From: Chelatococcus sp. YT9
Lineage (GTDB): Bacteria > Pseudomonadota > Alphaproteobacteria > Rhizobiales > Beijerinckiaceae
Direction of reading: 5' to 3'
Length of the DNA: 64,000 nucleotides
Assembly (NCBI RefSeq): GCF_018398315.1
Contig: NZ_JAHBRW010000001.1
Location: forward strand, 3,356,501-3,420,500
In this document: positions 45,168 to 55,768 of the stretch, one piece after another
How positions within the stretch are numbered: position 1 is the first letter of the stretch
Layout of the letters: the number at the start of each line of letters is the position of its first letter
Program-made: the position numbers and the translations under genes
The notes under the pieces: model-generated
The model's database searches: none
The model's input: only the letters and a program-made list of their open reading frames with translations
Told to the model about the DNA's origin: nothing

Positions 45168-47990
45168 TCATATCTCCTTCAGGATCTCGCGCTTGCCGGC
45201 GTGGTTCGCCGGCCCTACGATGCCCTCGTTCTCCATGCGCTCCATGATTGAGGCGGCGCGGTTGTAGCCGATCTGCAGACGGCGCTGGATATAGGAGGTC
45301 GAGGCCTTCTTGTCCCTCAGCACGATCATGACGGCCTGGTCGTAGAGGTCGCCGCCCTCCTCGCCGAACGAACCCATGCCGGTTTTGTCGAAGACCGCGC
45401 CGTCCTCGCCGTCGCCGGCTGCCTCGGGCGCGGGCTGCTCGTCGTCGTCGCTCGTCGTCACGGCATCGAGATAGTCGGGCCGGCCCTGCAGCTTGAGGTG
45501 ATCGACGACCTTCTCGACCTCGCGGTCGGAGACGAAGGGGCCGTGCACGCGGGTGAGGCGGCCGCCGCCGGCCATATAGAGCATGTCGCCCTGGCCGAGG
45601 AGCTGTTCGGCCCCCTGTTCTCCCAGGATGGTGCGGCTGTCGATCTTCGATGTCACCTGGAAGGAGATGCGGGTCGGGAAGTTGGCCTTGATCGTGCCGG
45701 TGATGACATCGACCGACGGGCGCTGCGTTGCCATGATCAGGTGGATGCCGGCGGCGCGCGCCATCTGGGCGAGGCGCTGGATGGCGCCTTCGATGTCCTT
45801 GCCCGCGACCATCATCAGGTCGGCCATCTCATCGACCACCACCACGATATAGGGCAGGGGGGTCATGTCGATGGGCTCGCCGTCGCTGTCGAGGAAGTCG
45901 TCCTGGGTGCCCTGGGCGCGCGCCTCGACGGCGCGGGCGTTGAAGCCGTCGATGTTGCGCACACCGAGCTTCGACATCTTCTTGTAGCGGTCCTCCATCT
46001 CGCGCACCGCCCATTTCAGGGCGACGACCGCCTTGCGCGGGTCGGTCACGACAGGCGTCAGGAGATGCGGGATGCCCTCGTAGATGGAGAGTTCCAGCAT
46101 CTTCGGATCGATCATGATGAGCCGGCAGGCTTCCGGAGAATGCCGGTAGAGCAGGCTCAGGATCATGGTGTTGATGGCGACCGACTTGCCCGAGCCGGTG
46201 GTGCCGGCGACGAGGAGGTGCGGCATGCGCGCGAGATCGACGATGATCGGCTCGCCGCCGATGGTCTTGCCGAGGCACAGGCCGAGCTTCATCTGCGCCG
46301 TCTCGAAATCACGGCTCGACAGAAGCTCCCTCAGCCACACGGTCTCGCGCGTCTTGTTCGGCAGCTCGATGCCGATGACGTTGCGGCCCGGCACCACGGC
46401 GACGCGGGCCGAGATCGCGCTCATGGAACGGGCGATGTCGTCGGCGAGCCCGATGACGCGGGAGGACTTGGTGCCGGGCGCGGGCTCCAGCTCGTAGAGC
46501 GTCACCACCGGGCCGGGGTTGGCGTCGATGATTTCGCCGCGGATGCCGAAGTCATGCAGGATCTGCTGTAGGCCAACCGAGTTCTTCTCGAGCAGTTCTT
46601 CCGAATGCTCGAGATTGGGCTCGCTCGCCGATGGTTCCGTGAGCAACTCGAGCGAAGGCAGCTCGAAGCCGGCGCCGAGAAGGCGCGGCGCCGGGCTCGG
46701 TTCCGGCGCCTGCTCGGTTTCAGCCGCGGAGACGGAAACTTCGGCTTTCGTCTCGGTTGGCGCCCTGCCGGTCATGGACATGGCGGAGGCCGCGTCCTCG
46801 GCAGCCTCGGTGACAACAGGCTCGACGACGCTCTCTTCGTCTGCCGTCGCCACGGGTGCAACGTCCGTCGCCGTATCCGTGCCTGGTTCCAGAGCAGGTC
46901 CCATGGCGGGCGGCAGCCATCCGAAGGACACGTGGACCGAGACGGAGGGTGTCAGCGGAGCTGGGGCTGCAGCGACGGGGGCTGTTGGCATTTCAGTTGG
47001 CTGCTGCCGCACCGCCTTTTGACGAGCGATCAGCGGCGGCGGACGGTGTGCGGGCGCCTCGCTAGAACCGGGCAACGGTTCGGCCGGCACGGGCGCGCTG
47101 TCGGCGGCGAGAGCCGCCGGGGGCTCGGCGCGCTGCCTAGCCGCCGGATCATTGTCCTGCAGTGCATCCCCGCGTGGCAGGGACGTGAGGCCGATCTGGA
47201 TGATTTCGGCGAGACTCTGCAGCCGCGAGACACGGCCGGGCGCAACCGAGGCATCGGTCTCCTCGCCATCGTCCACAATGACCTGGAAGGGATCTGCGTC
47301 CGGCCATTCCTGTTCGGACATGTCCCAGACGCCATCTGGCCAAGGCCCGCCGGCATCTTCTGCAACCCCGCCGCTTTGGAAGTCTCCGGTCTGCGGCTTC
47401 TCGTCCATTCCATCAGCCTCATAGGCTTCATGAGCGGCGGTAAAGTTGGAGACAGGTGACGAAAGATCCGCGATAGGGGGCGTCTGCTGCGCGGGTTGTT
47501 CCGACGCGGGCGGTGCGCTCGCACTCAGCTGCCGTGGCGCCTCTCGCCAGACATATTGCTTGTCCGCGGTCGGGGCGGCCGGGCTTGACACGGCATGGGG
47601 CGGCATCAACGACGGTGGAGGAAGCGTCGTTGGCGGCAGCCGCGTTTCCATGGCGGCACGGTCTTCCCGGTAGAGCGCGTCGGCGATGTCACTGGCTGCC
47701 GGCATGAGCCGCTCACTGTCGCTCGCATCGGCCGCCGAATCATAGTCGGTGCGCAGCAGGTAATCCGGTGTACGGGTGAAACGGGCGTTGGAGCCCATGG
47801 CGAAGAACTGCAGCCAGCTCGGTGCAGGCGGGCCATCCAGTGGATCAGGCCTGAGCCCTGCAGGTGCATAGCTTGCCCGCTCATGGGCATCCGAAGCCGT
47901 AGCTGGTCTATGCCCACGCTCCCCGCCCTTGGCGAGGTAGGAATCACCACGCGAGTTGTTCAGTTTCGGAGGCTGTGCCGGAGATTGCAT
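45168..47990 (-). CDS. ftsK: DNA translocase FtsK/SpoIIIE family without N-terminal membrane domain
   Basis: 940 residues. The first 450 are low-complexity Pro/Ala/Glu-rich with no membrane span. The motor domain then has [20 protein letters not shown], Walker [17 protein letters not shown] near residue 595, Walker [17 protein letters not shown] and [17 protein letters not shown]. The winged-helix gamma domain ends the protein ([39 protein letters not shown]). FtsK pumps DNA toward KOPS and activates XerCD at dif. Several Rhizobiales carry two such genes, one without the four membrane spans; this one is of that kind, so septum anchoring must come from elsewhere. Confidence 0.93.
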   Translation of the reverse strand: MQSPAQPPKLNNSRGDSYLAKGGERGHRPATASDAHERASYAPAGLRPDPLDGPPAPSWLQFFAMGSNARFTRTPDYLLRTDYDSAADASDSERLMPAASDIADALYREDRAAMETRLPPTTLPPPSLMPPHAVSSPAAPTADKQYVWREAPRQLSASAPPASEQPAQQTPPIADLSSPVSNFTAAHEAYEADGMDEKPQTGDFQSGGVAEDAGGPWPDGVWDMSEQEWPDADPFQVIVDDGEETDASVAPGRVSRLQSLAEIIQIGLTSLPRGDALQDNDPAARQRAEPPAALAADSAPVPAEPLPGSSEAPAHRPPPLIARQKAVRQQPTEMPTAPVAAAPAPLTPSVSVHVSFGWLPPAMGPALEPGTDTATDVAPVATADEESVVEPVVTEAAEDAASAMSMTGRAPTETKAEVSVSAAETEQAPEPSPAPRLLGAGFELPSLELLTEPSASEPNLEHSEELLEKNSVGLQQILHDFGIRGEIIDANPGPVVTLYELEPAPGTKSSRVIGLADDIARSMSAISARVAVVPGRNVIGIELPNKTRETVWLRELLSSRDFETAQMKLGLCLGKTIGGEPIIVDLARMPHLLVAGTTGSGKSVAINTMILSLLYRHSPEACRLIMIDPKMLELSIYEGIPHLLTPVVTDPRKAVVALKWAVREMEDRYKKMSKLGVRNIDGFNARAVEARAQGTQDDFLDSDGEPIDMTPLPYIVVVVDEMADLMMVAGKDIEGAIQRLAQMARAAGIHLIMATQRPSVDVITGTIKANFPTRISFQVTSKIDSRTILGEQGAEQLLGQGDMLYMAGGGRLTRVHGPFVSDREVEKVVDHLKLQGRPDYLDAVTTSDDDEQPAPEAAGDGEDGAVFDKTGMGSFGEEGGDLYDQAVMIVLRDKKASTSYIQRRLQIGYNRAASIMERMENEGIVGPANHAGKREILKEI

Positions 47991-48186
47991 GTGCCGTCGA
48001 CTACCCTGTTACGCCTACGCTCAACGCTCTGAGCGGTGACCTTGGCAGGGAATATGAATTACATCCTTAACGAAGGATGGGTTTGTCGCGCTATTCTGTG
48101 CGTACATGCACCGCATCGTACTCTCGCAGGCTTCCAGCGCCTGCCTGTGTGCCGGCGCCGCAAGTCTCGGAAAGGGGAAAACGGAC

Positions 48187-48960
48187 ATGCTCGTGGATCT
48201 GAACGCCGATATGGGCGAGGGCTTCGGTCCTTGGAGCATGGGGGATGATTCGGCGATGCTCGACATCATCACGTCGGCCAACCTCGCTTGCGGTTTCCAT
48301 GCGGGGGACCCGCTTATTATGGCGAATGTTGCACGTGAGGCACAGGCCAAGGGCGTCTCCATCGGTGCCCACCCCGGATTCAACGACCTCTGGGGCTTCG
48401 GCCGACGGGCGATAAGGGGTGATCGCCCGTCCGACACGGCGATGATGGTCGCTTATCAGGTCGGCGCCTTCCAGGCCGTGGCAGCACTCGTGGGCCATAA
48501 GGTGACCCACGTGAAGCTCCACGGCGCGCTTTCCAATATCGCGGCCGAGGACGACGAGCTCGCACGCGCCCTGGCTGCCGCAATCCGCGCGGTCGATCGG
48601 GATCTGGTCTTCCTCGTCATGCCTGGCACGGCTCTGGAACGGGCGGGAGAAGCTGTTGGCCTGCCGCTGGCGAGAGAAATTTTTGCCGACCGGACCTACG
48701 ACGACAGTTTCAATCTCACCAGCCGCAAGGTCGCTGGGGCGGTCCTGCACCAGCCTGAGGCGATCGTCGCTCATGTCATGCGCATGGTGGAGGAGGGAGC
48801 CATCATCACCACCTCGGGCAAGCGCCTGAAGGTGGGGATCGATTCCATCTGCGTGCATGGTGACAATCCCCAGGCCGTTGCAGCGGCCGCCGCGGTGCGT
48901 GCCGCGTTGACGAAGGCTGGCATCGCGGTGAGGCCCTTCGCGTCCGGCGAAACTCGCTGA
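48187..48960 (+). CDS. pxpA: 5-oxoprolinase subunit A (LamB/YcsF family)
   Basis: 257 residues with the LamB/YcsF signature: DLNADMGEGFGPWSMGDDSA, ACGFHAGDP, GAHPGFNDLWGFGRR and VKLHGALSN. PxpA works with PxpB and PxpC to open ATP-dependently the ring of 5-oxoproline. No pxpB or pxpC gene is next to it in this window. The start at 48187 follows GGGGAAAA. Divergent from ftsK. Confidence 0.9.
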   Translation: MLVDLNADMGEGFGPWSMGDDSAMLDIITSANLACGFHAGDPLIMANVAREAQAKGVSIGAHPGFNDLWGFGRRAIRGDRPSDTAMMVAYQVGAFQAVAALVGHKVTHVKLHGALSNIAAEDDELARALAAAIRAVDRDLVFLVMPGTALERAGEAVGLPLAREIFADRTYDDSFNLTSRKVAGAVLHQPEAIVAHVMRMVEEGAIITTSGKRLKVGIDSICVHGDNPQAVAAAAAVRAALTKAGIAVRPFASGETR

Positions 48961-49117
48961 GACGTCAACCGACTCTGCCAAAAAATTGCCGCTGCCCCCA
49001 TCCTGGTCATGGCCGTCGGGCGGGTATCACTTTAGAGTGGTTCAACCGGACCGCTGCGAAGCCGTGCTTTTCAGGAGGTAAGGGATAATCAAAACGGAAT
49101 GCGGTGAGGACACGGAT

Positions 49118-50824
49118 ATGGCCCGCGGGCTGCGCAAGGGTTTGACCAGCTACGGCGACGACGGATTTTCGCTGTTTCTCCGCAAAGCCTTCATCAAGGC
49201 CATGGGCTATTCCGACGATGCCCTCGATCGCCCGATCGTCGGTATCACCAATACCTATAGCGACTATAACCCGTGCCACGGCAACGTGCCGCAACTGGTT
49301 GAGGCCGTGAAGCGCGGCGTCATGCTGGCGGGTGCCATGCCGATGGTGTTCCCGACCATCTCCATCCACGAGAGCTTCGCGCATCCAACATCCATGTTCC
49401 TGCGCAATCTTATGGCGATGGACACCGAGGAGATGATCCGCGCTCAGCCCATGGACGCCGTCGTGGTCATAGGAGGCTGCGACAAGACGCTGCCCGCGCA
49501 GATCATGGCGGCGGCCAGCGTCAATCTGCCGACGGTGGTCGTACCGGTGGGCCCGATGGTCGTCGGCCACCACAAGGGCGAGGTGCTCGGGGCCTGTACC
49601 GATTGCCGACGCCTGTGGAGCGCCCATCGCGCTGGCGAGATGGACGCAGCCGAGATCGAGGTGGTGAACGGACGCCTCGCGCCGTCAGTGGGCACCTGCA
49701 TGGTGATGGGCACCGCCAGTACCATGGCCTGCGTAACCGAGGCCATGGGGCTCGCCTTACCGATGAGCGGCACCATTCCCGCGCCTCACGCGGAACGTGT
49801 GCGCCTCGCCGAAGCCAGCGGACGACGCGCGGCCGAAATCGCGGTGGCTGGCGGACCTAAGCCGAGCGATCTGCTGACGCCGGCCGCCTTCCGCAACGCA
49901 GCAGTCGTCCTACAGGCCATCGGCGGGTCGACTAATGGCGTCGTTCACCTCGCGGCGATCGCCAACCGAACACCGCATGCTTTCTCATTGGACGAACTCG
50001 ACGAGATTGGCCGGGAAGCACCGGTTCTGGTCGATCTCAAGCCGTCGGGCCAGCATTACATGGAGCATTTCCATCATGCCGGCGGCGTCCCCAAGCTCCT
50101 CGCCAATCTCGGCGATCTCATCGATCTCGACGCCGCGACGGTCGCGGGTGGCACATTGCGCGACGTCGTGGCCGCGGCGGAGGACGTGCCCGGCCAGGAT
50201 GTCATCCGGGCGCGCGACAAGCCGATCAAGGATGTCGGCTCCATGGCGGTTCTCTATGGTAATCTCGCGCCTCGTGGTGCCATCATCAAGCAGGCGGCGG
50301 CAAGCCCGGCTTTGCTGAAGCATACTGGCCGCGCCGTTGTGTTCGAGAATGTCGCCGACATGGGCGCCCGCATCGACGACCCGGACCTCGACGTCAGCGC
50401 GGACGATGTCCTCGTGCTGCGCAACACCGGCCCGAAGGGTGCCCCGGGCATGCCTGAGGCCGGCTATCTGCCAATTCCAAAGAAGCTCGGCCGCCAGGGC
50501 GTCAAGGACATGGTGCGCATCTCCGATGCGCGCATGAGCGGCACGGCCTTCGGTACCATCGTGCTGCATATCACCCCGGAATCAGCGGTCGGCGGCCCCC
50601 TGGCCCTCGTGCGAACGGGCGATCGCATCCGTCTCGACGTCGGCGCCCGGCGCATCGATCTCCTCATCGACGAGGCCGAGATGGCCGCGCGGAAGGCGGC
50701 ACTCGCGGCCGAGCCGCCGCAACCCGTCCCGGAGCGGGGCTACGCCAGGCTCTACCATGACAGCGTGACCCAGGCCGACGAGGGCTGCGATTTCGACTTC
50801 ATGGCACGGTCGCCAGGGAAATAA
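49118..50824 (+). CDS. IlvD/Edd family dehydratase (sugar-acid dehydratase type)
   Basis: 568 residues. Iron-sulfur ligands are visible in GGCDKTLPAQ and in ACTDCRRLW/GTCMVMGTAST. The length and the GGCDKTLPA motif match the arabinonate/xylonate dehydratase branch better than biosynthetic IlvD, which also has a different ending. It would dehydrate an aldonic acid to a 2-keto-3-deoxy acid. The adjacent HpcH-type aldolase gene could cleave such a product. ATG at 49118 behind GAGGA. Confidence 0.87.
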   Translation: MARGLRKGLTSYGDDGFSLFLRKAFIKAMGYSDDALDRPIVGITNTYSDYNPCHGNVPQLVEAVKRGVMLAGAMPMVFPTISIHESFAHPTSMFLRNLMAMDTEEMIRAQPMDAVVVIGGCDKTLPAQIMAAASVNLPTVVVPVGPMVVGHHKGEVLGACTDCRRLWSAHRAGEMDAAEIEVVNGRLAPSVGTCMVMGTASTMACVTEAMGLALPMSGTIPAPHAERVRLAEASGRRAAEIAVAGGPKPSDLLTPAAFRNAAVVLQAIGGSTNGVVHLAAIANRTPHAFSLDELDEIGREAPVLVDLKPSGQHYMEHFHHAGGVPKLLANLGDLIDLDAATVAGGTLRDVVAAAEDVPGQDVIRARDKPIKDVGSMAVLYGNLAPRGAIIKQAAASPALLKHTGRAVVFENVADMGARIDDPDLDVSADDVLVLRNTGPKGAPGMPEAGYLPIPKKLGRQGVKDMVRISDARMSGTAFGTIVLHITPESAVGGPLALVRTGDRIRLDVGARRIDLLIDEAEMAARKAALAAEPPQPVPERGYARLYHDSVTQADEGCDFDFMARSPGK

Positions 50825-50931
50825 GGCTGCCTTCGTGGCTGTGGATGCGTGCCGCGGCGCGTCCCCGTCCCTTGGCCGGCAGGCGGGGGTAAGGGATGGA
50901 GGAACGCGAGATTGGATCAGCTGCCCAATGT

Positions 50932-51705
50932 TCAACCCTTGTAGGTCTTGACGAGCGCGTCCGTCTGCCGTGCCAGTATCCCGGCATCGATGCCGACGGC
51001 AACGAAGGTGAAGCCGGCGGCGATGACATCGCGGCAGTCAGCCTCCGAGGCCGAGAGGAAGCCAGCCGCTTTTCCGGCTGCCTTGATGCGTCGGCCGCCC
51101 TCGATGATCGCGCTCCAGATCTCCGGTTCACGCCATTTGCCGGCTTTCCCGAAATCGGCGGAAAGGTCGGCCGGACCGATGAAGAGGCCATCGACCCCAT
51201 CGATCGCAGCGATGTCCTCGATGGCGTCGAGGCCCCGGCGGGTCTCGACCTGCACCAGAACGCAGATCTCGTCGGCCGCTCGCCCGAAGTAGTCGGGAAC
51301 ACGACCGTAACGGTTGGCGCGGCTGAGGCCGCTCAGTCCGCGTATCCCGTGCGGGGGGTAGCGGGTGGCGGCGACTGCCTGTCGCGCTTCTTCCGCCGAT
51401 TGCACATAGGGAAAGAGCAGCGTGCGCGCACCCAGATCGAGCAGACGTTTCACCAGGACCGGCTCGTTCCACGGCACCCGGACGATCGGTTCAGCGACAC
51501 CGCCTTCCGCGGCGCGCAAATGATGGCCGATATCCGGCAGCTCGTTCGGCGAATGCTCCATGTCAATGAGCAGCCAATCGAAGCCTGCACCGGCAGCGAT
51601 CTCCGTCGACGTCGGGCTTGCCGTCGTCAGCCAGAAGCCGATCAACGGGTTGCCCGCCTGTAGTCTGGACTTGAAGGAATTGGCGGGGAGATCGGTTCGC
51701 ATCAC
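50932..51705 (-). CDS. HpcH/HpaI class II aldolase
   Basis: 257 residues. Motifs: NPLIGFWLTTASPTSTEIAA, FDWLLIDMEHSPNELPDIGH, VPWNEPVLVKRLLDLGARTL, QVETRRGLDAIEDIAA and GLFIGPADLSADFG. These are the metal-dependent 2-keto-3-deoxy-acid aldolases (RhmA, GarL, HpaI). The exact substrate cannot be read from sequence; a 2-keto-3-deoxy sugar acid is favoured by the neighbouring dehydratase. Convergent with that gene. Confidence 0.88.
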   Translation of the reverse strand: MMRTDLPANSFKSRLQAGNPLIGFWLTTASPTSTEIAAGAGFDWLLIDMEHSPNELPDIGHHLRAAEGGVAEPIVRVPWNEPVLVKRLLDLGARTLLFPYVQSAEEARQAVAATRYPPHGIRGLSGLSRANRYGRVPDYFGRAADEICVLVQVETRRGLDAIEDIAAIDGVDGLFIGPADLSADFGKAGKWREPEIWSAIIEGGRRIKAAGKAAGFLSASEADCRDVIAAGFTFVAVGIDAGILARQTDALVKTYKG

Positions 51706-51829
51706 GCTGTCCTGTTCGTTGTGTCGTCACAGTGGCGCGCAGGATCAACCTAAAGGTCGGCCGGGGCAAGGGTCTTGCTGGACGCCTCGCCTCGGCCGTC
51801 TGGCTCGTCATGTCAGCCCGGCAGGTCTG

Positions 51830-52768
51830 CTAAATGTTCGTCTTCACCGGGCGATGCGGCAGGCAGTAGTCGCGGAGATGATTGGCCAGCAACAGATAGT
51901 CGCCGCGCCGGGCGGCGCCCGTACGCCAGACGAGCGCGAGGCTTCGCTTGGCGCGTGTGTTCGCATAAGGCAAAAGCTGAAGGCGCGCCCCCCGCGTCGC
52001 GCCAGCTTCCACTGCAATGTCGGGCAACAGCGTCACGCCCATGCCGAACTCGACCATTTGCACGAGAGTCATGATGCTGGCCGCGCGGACATCCTCTGCC
52101 TCGGGCAAATCGTCGAGGCCTATGGCTGCAATGACATGCTCGCGCAGACAGTGCCCGGCCTCGAGCAGCAAAAGCCGTTCGCCTCTGAGTTCTCCGAACT
52201 CCACGGTCTCGCGATTGGCAAAGGGGTGGTCGAGCGGCACCGCGAGGTGGAACAGATCGTCACCCAGTATTTCGCAGTCCAGTCCCTCGATGGCGTATGG
52301 CGTAGCGATGAGCGCGGCATCGAGGCCGCCATTGCGTAAGGCTTCGAGAAGCGAGCGGGTGAGCCCTTCGCGGACAAAGAGATGCAGCTCCGGATAGGCG
52401 TCTCGCAAGCTGGGAACGACCTTCGGCAGGATGAAGGGTGCTACTGATGGAATGACCCCCAGGCGCAATGGCGTGGTTAGCGGGCGCAACGCTCCCGCCA
52501 CATGGTCCGGCAATTCTTCCACGAGGCCGATGATCGACTTGGCTCGCCTCGTAATGGCCTCACCGGCCGGCAGAAGCTGGATGGCCCTGGCGGAGCGGTC
52601 GACAAGTTCGGTGCCGAGCTCGGCTTCAAGTGCGCGTATGGCGGCGCTCAGGGTCGATTGCGTCACTCCGACCCGTTCTGCGGCGCGCGAGAAGGACATG
52701 GTTTCGGCCAGCGCCACAAGATAGTGCAACTGGCGAAAGCTGACGTTCAACACGCTTGACCCAATCAC
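51830..52768 (-). CDS. oxyR: LysR-type peroxide regulator, OxyR-like
   Basis: About 312 residues. HTH: SFRQLHYLVALAETMSFSRA, AERVGVTQSTLSAAIRALEA. The effector domain has the OxyR peroxidatic region LLLLEAGHCLREHVIAAIGL, with Cys equivalent to E. coli Cys199. The resolving Cys208 position (9 residues later) is Ile, so a classical Cys199-Cys208 disulfide cannot form. The start is ambiguous between GTG 52768, GTG 52753 and TTG 52750. It is divergent from the ahpC-ahpD genes, the usual target. Confidence 0.85.
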   Translation of the reverse strand: MIGSSVLNVSFRQLHYLVALAETMSFSRAAERVGVTQSTLSAAIRALEAELGTELVDRSARAIQLLPAGEAITRRAKSIIGLVEELPDHVAGALRPLTTPLRLGVIPSVAPFILPKVVPSLRDAYPELHLFVREGLTRSLLEALRNGGLDAALIATPYAIEGLDCEILGDDLFHLAVPLDHPFANRETVEFGELRGERLLLLEAGHCLREHVIAAIGLDDLPEAEDVRAASIMTLVQMVEFGMGVTLLPDIAVEAGATRGARLQLLPYANTRAKRSLALVWRTGAARRGDYLLLANHLRDYCLPHRPVKTNI

Positions 52769-52817
52769 AATTCAGGTTCGCCAGCATGCTCAAGGCCGGC
52801 GTCGAGGAAACTAACAC

Positions 52818-52836
52818 CTATCGATATTGCCGATAG
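52818..52836. promoter_or_regulatory. LysR-type operator candidate between oxyR and ahpC
   Basis: CTATCG-N7-CGATAG inverted repeat; it includes a T-N11-A LysR box (ATC-N9-GAT). It lies about 50 bases upstream of oxyR and 130 bases before the ahpC start, consistent with OxyR binding. It is not an exact E. coli OxyR consensus. Confidence 0.55.
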
Positions 52837-52967
52837 TTCGCATTTGCACAATCGGTTTGATTGCGCTGCACCTAAGGGGCTATGCCAAAGCCCACAGGGA
52901 ATCATGTCTAGGCATTTCGGGCCTGCGACATGAACCCGCATCAATCTTTGGCACGAGGATTCCCAAC

Positions 52968-53522
52968 ATGCTCGGTATCGGCGAAAAGCTGCCCACATTC
53001 CAGGTCACCGGCGTGAAGCCGGGGTTCAACAACCACGAGGAAGGCGGGGTTTCGGCCTTCGAGGCGATCACCGAGGCAAGCTTCCCGGGCAAGTGGAAGA
53101 TCATCTTCTTCTATCCGAAGGACTTCACCTTCGTCTGCCCCACCGAGATCGCCGAGTTTGCCAGGCTTGCCGATGACTTTTCCGACCGCGACGCGGTCGT
53201 TCTCGGTGGCTCGACGGACAACGAGTTCGTCAAGCTCGCATGGCGCCGCGACCACAAGGATCTGAACAAGCTGCCGATCTGGTCCTTCGCCGATACCAAC
53301 GGATCACTTGTCGACGGCCTCGGCGTGCGTTCCCCGGATGGCGTCGCCTATCGCTACACCTTCATCGTCGATCCCGACAACGTCATCCAGCACGTCTACG
53401 CGACCAATCTCAACGTCGGCCGCGCCCCCAAGGACACGCTGCGTGTACTCGACGCGCTGCAGACGGACGAACTCTGCCCCTGCAACCGCGAGGTTGGCGG
53501 CGAGACGCTGAAGGCGGCGTGA
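52968..53522 (+). CDS. ahpC: Peroxiredoxin (AhpC type)
   Basis: 184 residues. Peroxidatic Cys in DFTFVCPTEIAEF near residue 56 and a resolving Cys in ELCPCNREVGG near the C-terminus. WSFADTNGSLVDGLGV and AYRYTFIVDPDNVIQHVY match the AhpE/AhpC-like 2-Cys group paired with AhpD. It reduces hydrogen peroxide, organic hydroperoxides or peroxynitrite, with AhpD as likely electron donor. ATG at 52968 with GAGG upstream; longer in-frame starts have no family-like sequence. Confidence 0.93.
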   Translation: MLGIGEKLPTFQVTGVKPGFNNHEEGGVSAFEAITEASFPGKWKIIFFYPKDFTFVCPTEIAEFARLADDFSDRDAVVLGGSTDNEFVKLAWRRDHKDLNKLPIWSFADTNGSLVDGLGVRSPDGVAYRYTFIVDPDNVIQHVYATNLNVGRAPKDTLRVLDALQTDELCPCNREVGGETLKAA

Positions 53523-53546
53523 TCTTCTTTCCAATGTAAAGCCATT

Positions 53547-53570
53547 GGCGGGCTCCCCCAAGGGCCCGCC
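53547..53570. terminator. Hairpin between ahpC and ahpD
   Basis: GGCGGGC (53547-53553) pairs with GCCCGCC (53564-53570) with a 10-base loop, 24 bases after the ahpC stop. The following T content is low (ACTTGTCTG), so it may attenuate rather than end transcription into ahpD. Confidence 0.5.
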
Positions 53571-53618
53571 ACTTGTCTGTCCCGGCCGCGTCGCCGGTTT
53601 TTTGCGTCGAGGATGCCG

Positions 53619-54146
53619 ATGTCGATTGATACGCTCAAGTCCCAGATCCCGGATTTCGCCAAGGATGTTCGCCTCAACCTCTCGTCCATGGGGAGCGACG
53701 AAAGCCTGACACCGGCACAGAAATACGGGCTCTTCGTTGCCTGCGGCATCGCATCGCGGAATGAGGTCGTACGCAAGGCCCTCGTCGCCGAGGCTGCGGC
53801 GCATATCGACGCGGCGACCCTGGGAGCAGCAAAGGCCGCCGCCGCGATCATGGGCATGAACAACGTCTACTATCGCTTCGTGCATCTGGCGGCGAACAAG
53901 GATTACAAGACACTTCCGGCGAAGCTGCGCATGAACGTCATCGGCAATCCGGGCGTGCCGAAGTTGGACTTCGAGCTGTGGTCGCTCGCTGTTTCGGCCA
54001 TCAACGGCTGCGGCATGTGCATCGACGCCCACGAGGACGTTCTGCGCAAGGGCGGCGTGACGACGGAAGCGATCCAGACGGCTGTGCGCTTCGCCGCGAT
54101 CATTCAGTCCGCGGCGATCGCGGTGGAAGCCGCCGACGTCGGCTGA
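53619..54146 (+). CDS. ahpD: AhpD-type alkylhydroperoxidase (CMD family)
   Basis: 175 residues with the AhpD active site [19 protein letters not shown]: the CxxC pair near residue 131, plus His and Glu. AhpD passes electrons from a lipoamide/dihydrolipoyl system to AhpC. The ATG at 53619 is preferred over 53613 because GAGG ends at 53612. Its last 43 bases overlap the end of the convergent glpD gene. Confidence 0.92.
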   Translation: MSIDTLKSQIPDFAKDVRLNLSSMGSDESLTPAQKYGLFVACGIASRNEVVRKALVAEAAAHIDAATLGAAKAAAAIMGMNNVYYRFVHLAANKDYKTLPAKLRMNVIGNPGVPKLDFELWSLAVSAINGCGMCIDAHEDVLRKGGVTTEAIQTAVRFAAIIQSAAIAVEAADVG

Positions 54147-55678
54147 CGTCCTGCGAACCAGCGGCCGAGATTGTCTTTAAGCGCCGCATCCGCTTCAAGC
54201 ACGAGCTTGGTGCGGCGTTCAAGAATATCGTCCGGGCTCCGTGCCCATTCATGAGCCACGAGGTAGTCGGCCTCGCGGGCATAAAGCCCGGAGCCGAAAT
54301 GCTCGCCCAGATCGGCCAGAGATCGCGCGTCGCCGACCAGCGTTGCCGCCAGCGTCCCGTAGCTATGGACATAGCGGGATGCGAGATCGGCGGGCAGCCA
54401 AGCATGGCGTGCGGCGAAATCACGGGCGAAGCTCTCGATACTGACCTGGCCGAGGTCGCCCCCGGGTAGGGGGGCGGCTTTTGTCCACCCCGTGACCGGT
54501 GCGTCGAGGAACGGCGCCAGCTTTTCGAGCGCATGCTCGGCGAGCCTGCGGTAGGTCGTGAGCTTGCCGCCGAAGACCGACAGCAACGGCGCTGTTCCAT
54601 CACCCCCGCCGGAGACATCAAACACGTAATCGCGCGTGACCGTCGAGGGATTGTCGGATGACGTGTTTTGAGCGGCATCGTCATAGAGCGGCCGCACGCC
54701 GGAATAGCTCCACACCACATCGTCGGGTTCTACTTGGCGTGCGAAGTAGCGACTGACCGATGCGCAGAGATAGAGGGTCTCGGCGGGTGAGATCGCCGCG
54801 ACGGCGGGATCGCCGTCATAAGGCACGTCCGTGGTCCCGATAAGCGTATAAGCGTCGTGATAGGGTATGACGAAGACGATGCGCTCGTCCGGGTTCTGCA
54901 GGATATAGGCGTGGTCGCCTTCATAGAGGCGCGGCACGACGATATGGCTGCCCTGGACAAGCCTCAGATGATCCCTGGAATTGGCGTGCAGGACATGCTG
55001 GAGCACATCGGTCACCCAGGGCCCCGCCGCGTTCACCAGCGCGCGCGCCTTTATGTGCCGGGTGCGGCCATCTTCGCCCGCCAGCGTCGCGCGCCATAGC
55101 GCTCCCTCGCGCCGCGCATCGGTACAGGCGGTGCGGGTCAAGATTTCTGCGCCGCGTTGGGCTGCATCCATGGCGTTCAGCACCACGAGGCGGGAATCAT
55201 CGACGGCGCAGTCCGAATAGACGAACCCTTTTGTCAGCTCCTTCTTCAGCGGTGCCCCTTCCGCGCCTTGCCGCAGGTTGACCCCACGGGAGCCTGGCAG
55301 GCGTGAGCGCTTGGCGAGGTGATCGTAGAGAAAAAGGCCGACACGGATCATCCAAGCTGGCCGTAGCGTGGCATTATGTGGCAGCACAAAACGCAACGGC
55401 CGTACGATGTGGGGCGCGATGCCGAGCAGCACTTCCCGCTCGGCCAGTGCCTCGCGCACCAGCCGGAATTCATATTGCTCGAGATAGCGCAAGCCGCCGT
55501 GGATGAGCTTGCTGGAGGCTGACGACGTTGCGGAGGCGAGGTCGTCACGTTCGCAGAGGATGACTTTCAGGCCGCGGCCGACAGCGTCCCGGGCGATGCC
55601 AACACCGTTGACGCCGCCCCCGATAACCAGCAGGTCGAAGACTTCGCCAGGCTGATCTGTTGCTTGCTGCTGGACCAC
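54104..55678 (-). CDS. glpD: Glycerol-3-phosphate dehydrogenase (FAD-dependent)
   Basis: 524 residues. FAD-binding GxGxxG in [18 protein letters not shown] near residues 15-32, then [40 protein letters not shown] and the C-terminal domain with [16 protein letters not shown] and ERRTKL. It oxidises sn-glycerol-3-phosphate to dihydroxyacetone phosphate at the membrane and feeds electrons to quinone. A C-terminal tail of about 13 residues overlaps ahpD. No glpK or glpR is adjacent in this window. Confidence 0.94.
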   Translation of the reverse strand: MVQQQATDQPGEVFDLLVIGGGVNGVGIARDAVGRGLKVILCERDDLASATSSASSKLIHGGLRYLEQYEFRLVREALAEREVLLGIAPHIVRPLRFVLPHNATLRPAWMIRVGLFLYDHLAKRSRLPGSRGVNLRQGAEGAPLKKELTKGFVYSDCAVDDSRLVVLNAMDAAQRGAEILTRTACTDARREGALWRATLAGEDGRTRHIKARALVNAAGPWVTDVLQHVLHANSRDHLRLVQGSHIVVPRLYEGDHAYILQNPDERIVFVIPYHDAYTLIGTTDVPYDGDPAVAAISPAETLYLCASVSRYFARQVEPDDVVWSYSGVRPLYDDAAQNTSSDNPSTVTRDYVFDVSGGGDGTAPLLSVFGGKLTTYRRLAEHALEKLAPFLDAPVTGWTKAAPLPGGDLGQVSIESFARDFAARHAWLPADLASRYVHSYGTLAATLVGDARSLADLGEHFGSGLYAREADYLVAHEWARSPDDILERRTKLVLEADAALKDNLGRWFAGRQPTSAASTAIAAD

Positions 55679-55768
55679 CGCGTCTCCAGGCCATCATCAG
55701 TGCGTGCCGGCACGCTAGGATGCGCGCCGACGGATATCAAACGGAAAAGTGACAGCTTGGCAGAAGGT

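Noticed and set aside
45498-46571. A 357-codon frame antisense to ftsK
   Set aside because: His/Asp/Gly-rich mirror of the FtsK motor codons.
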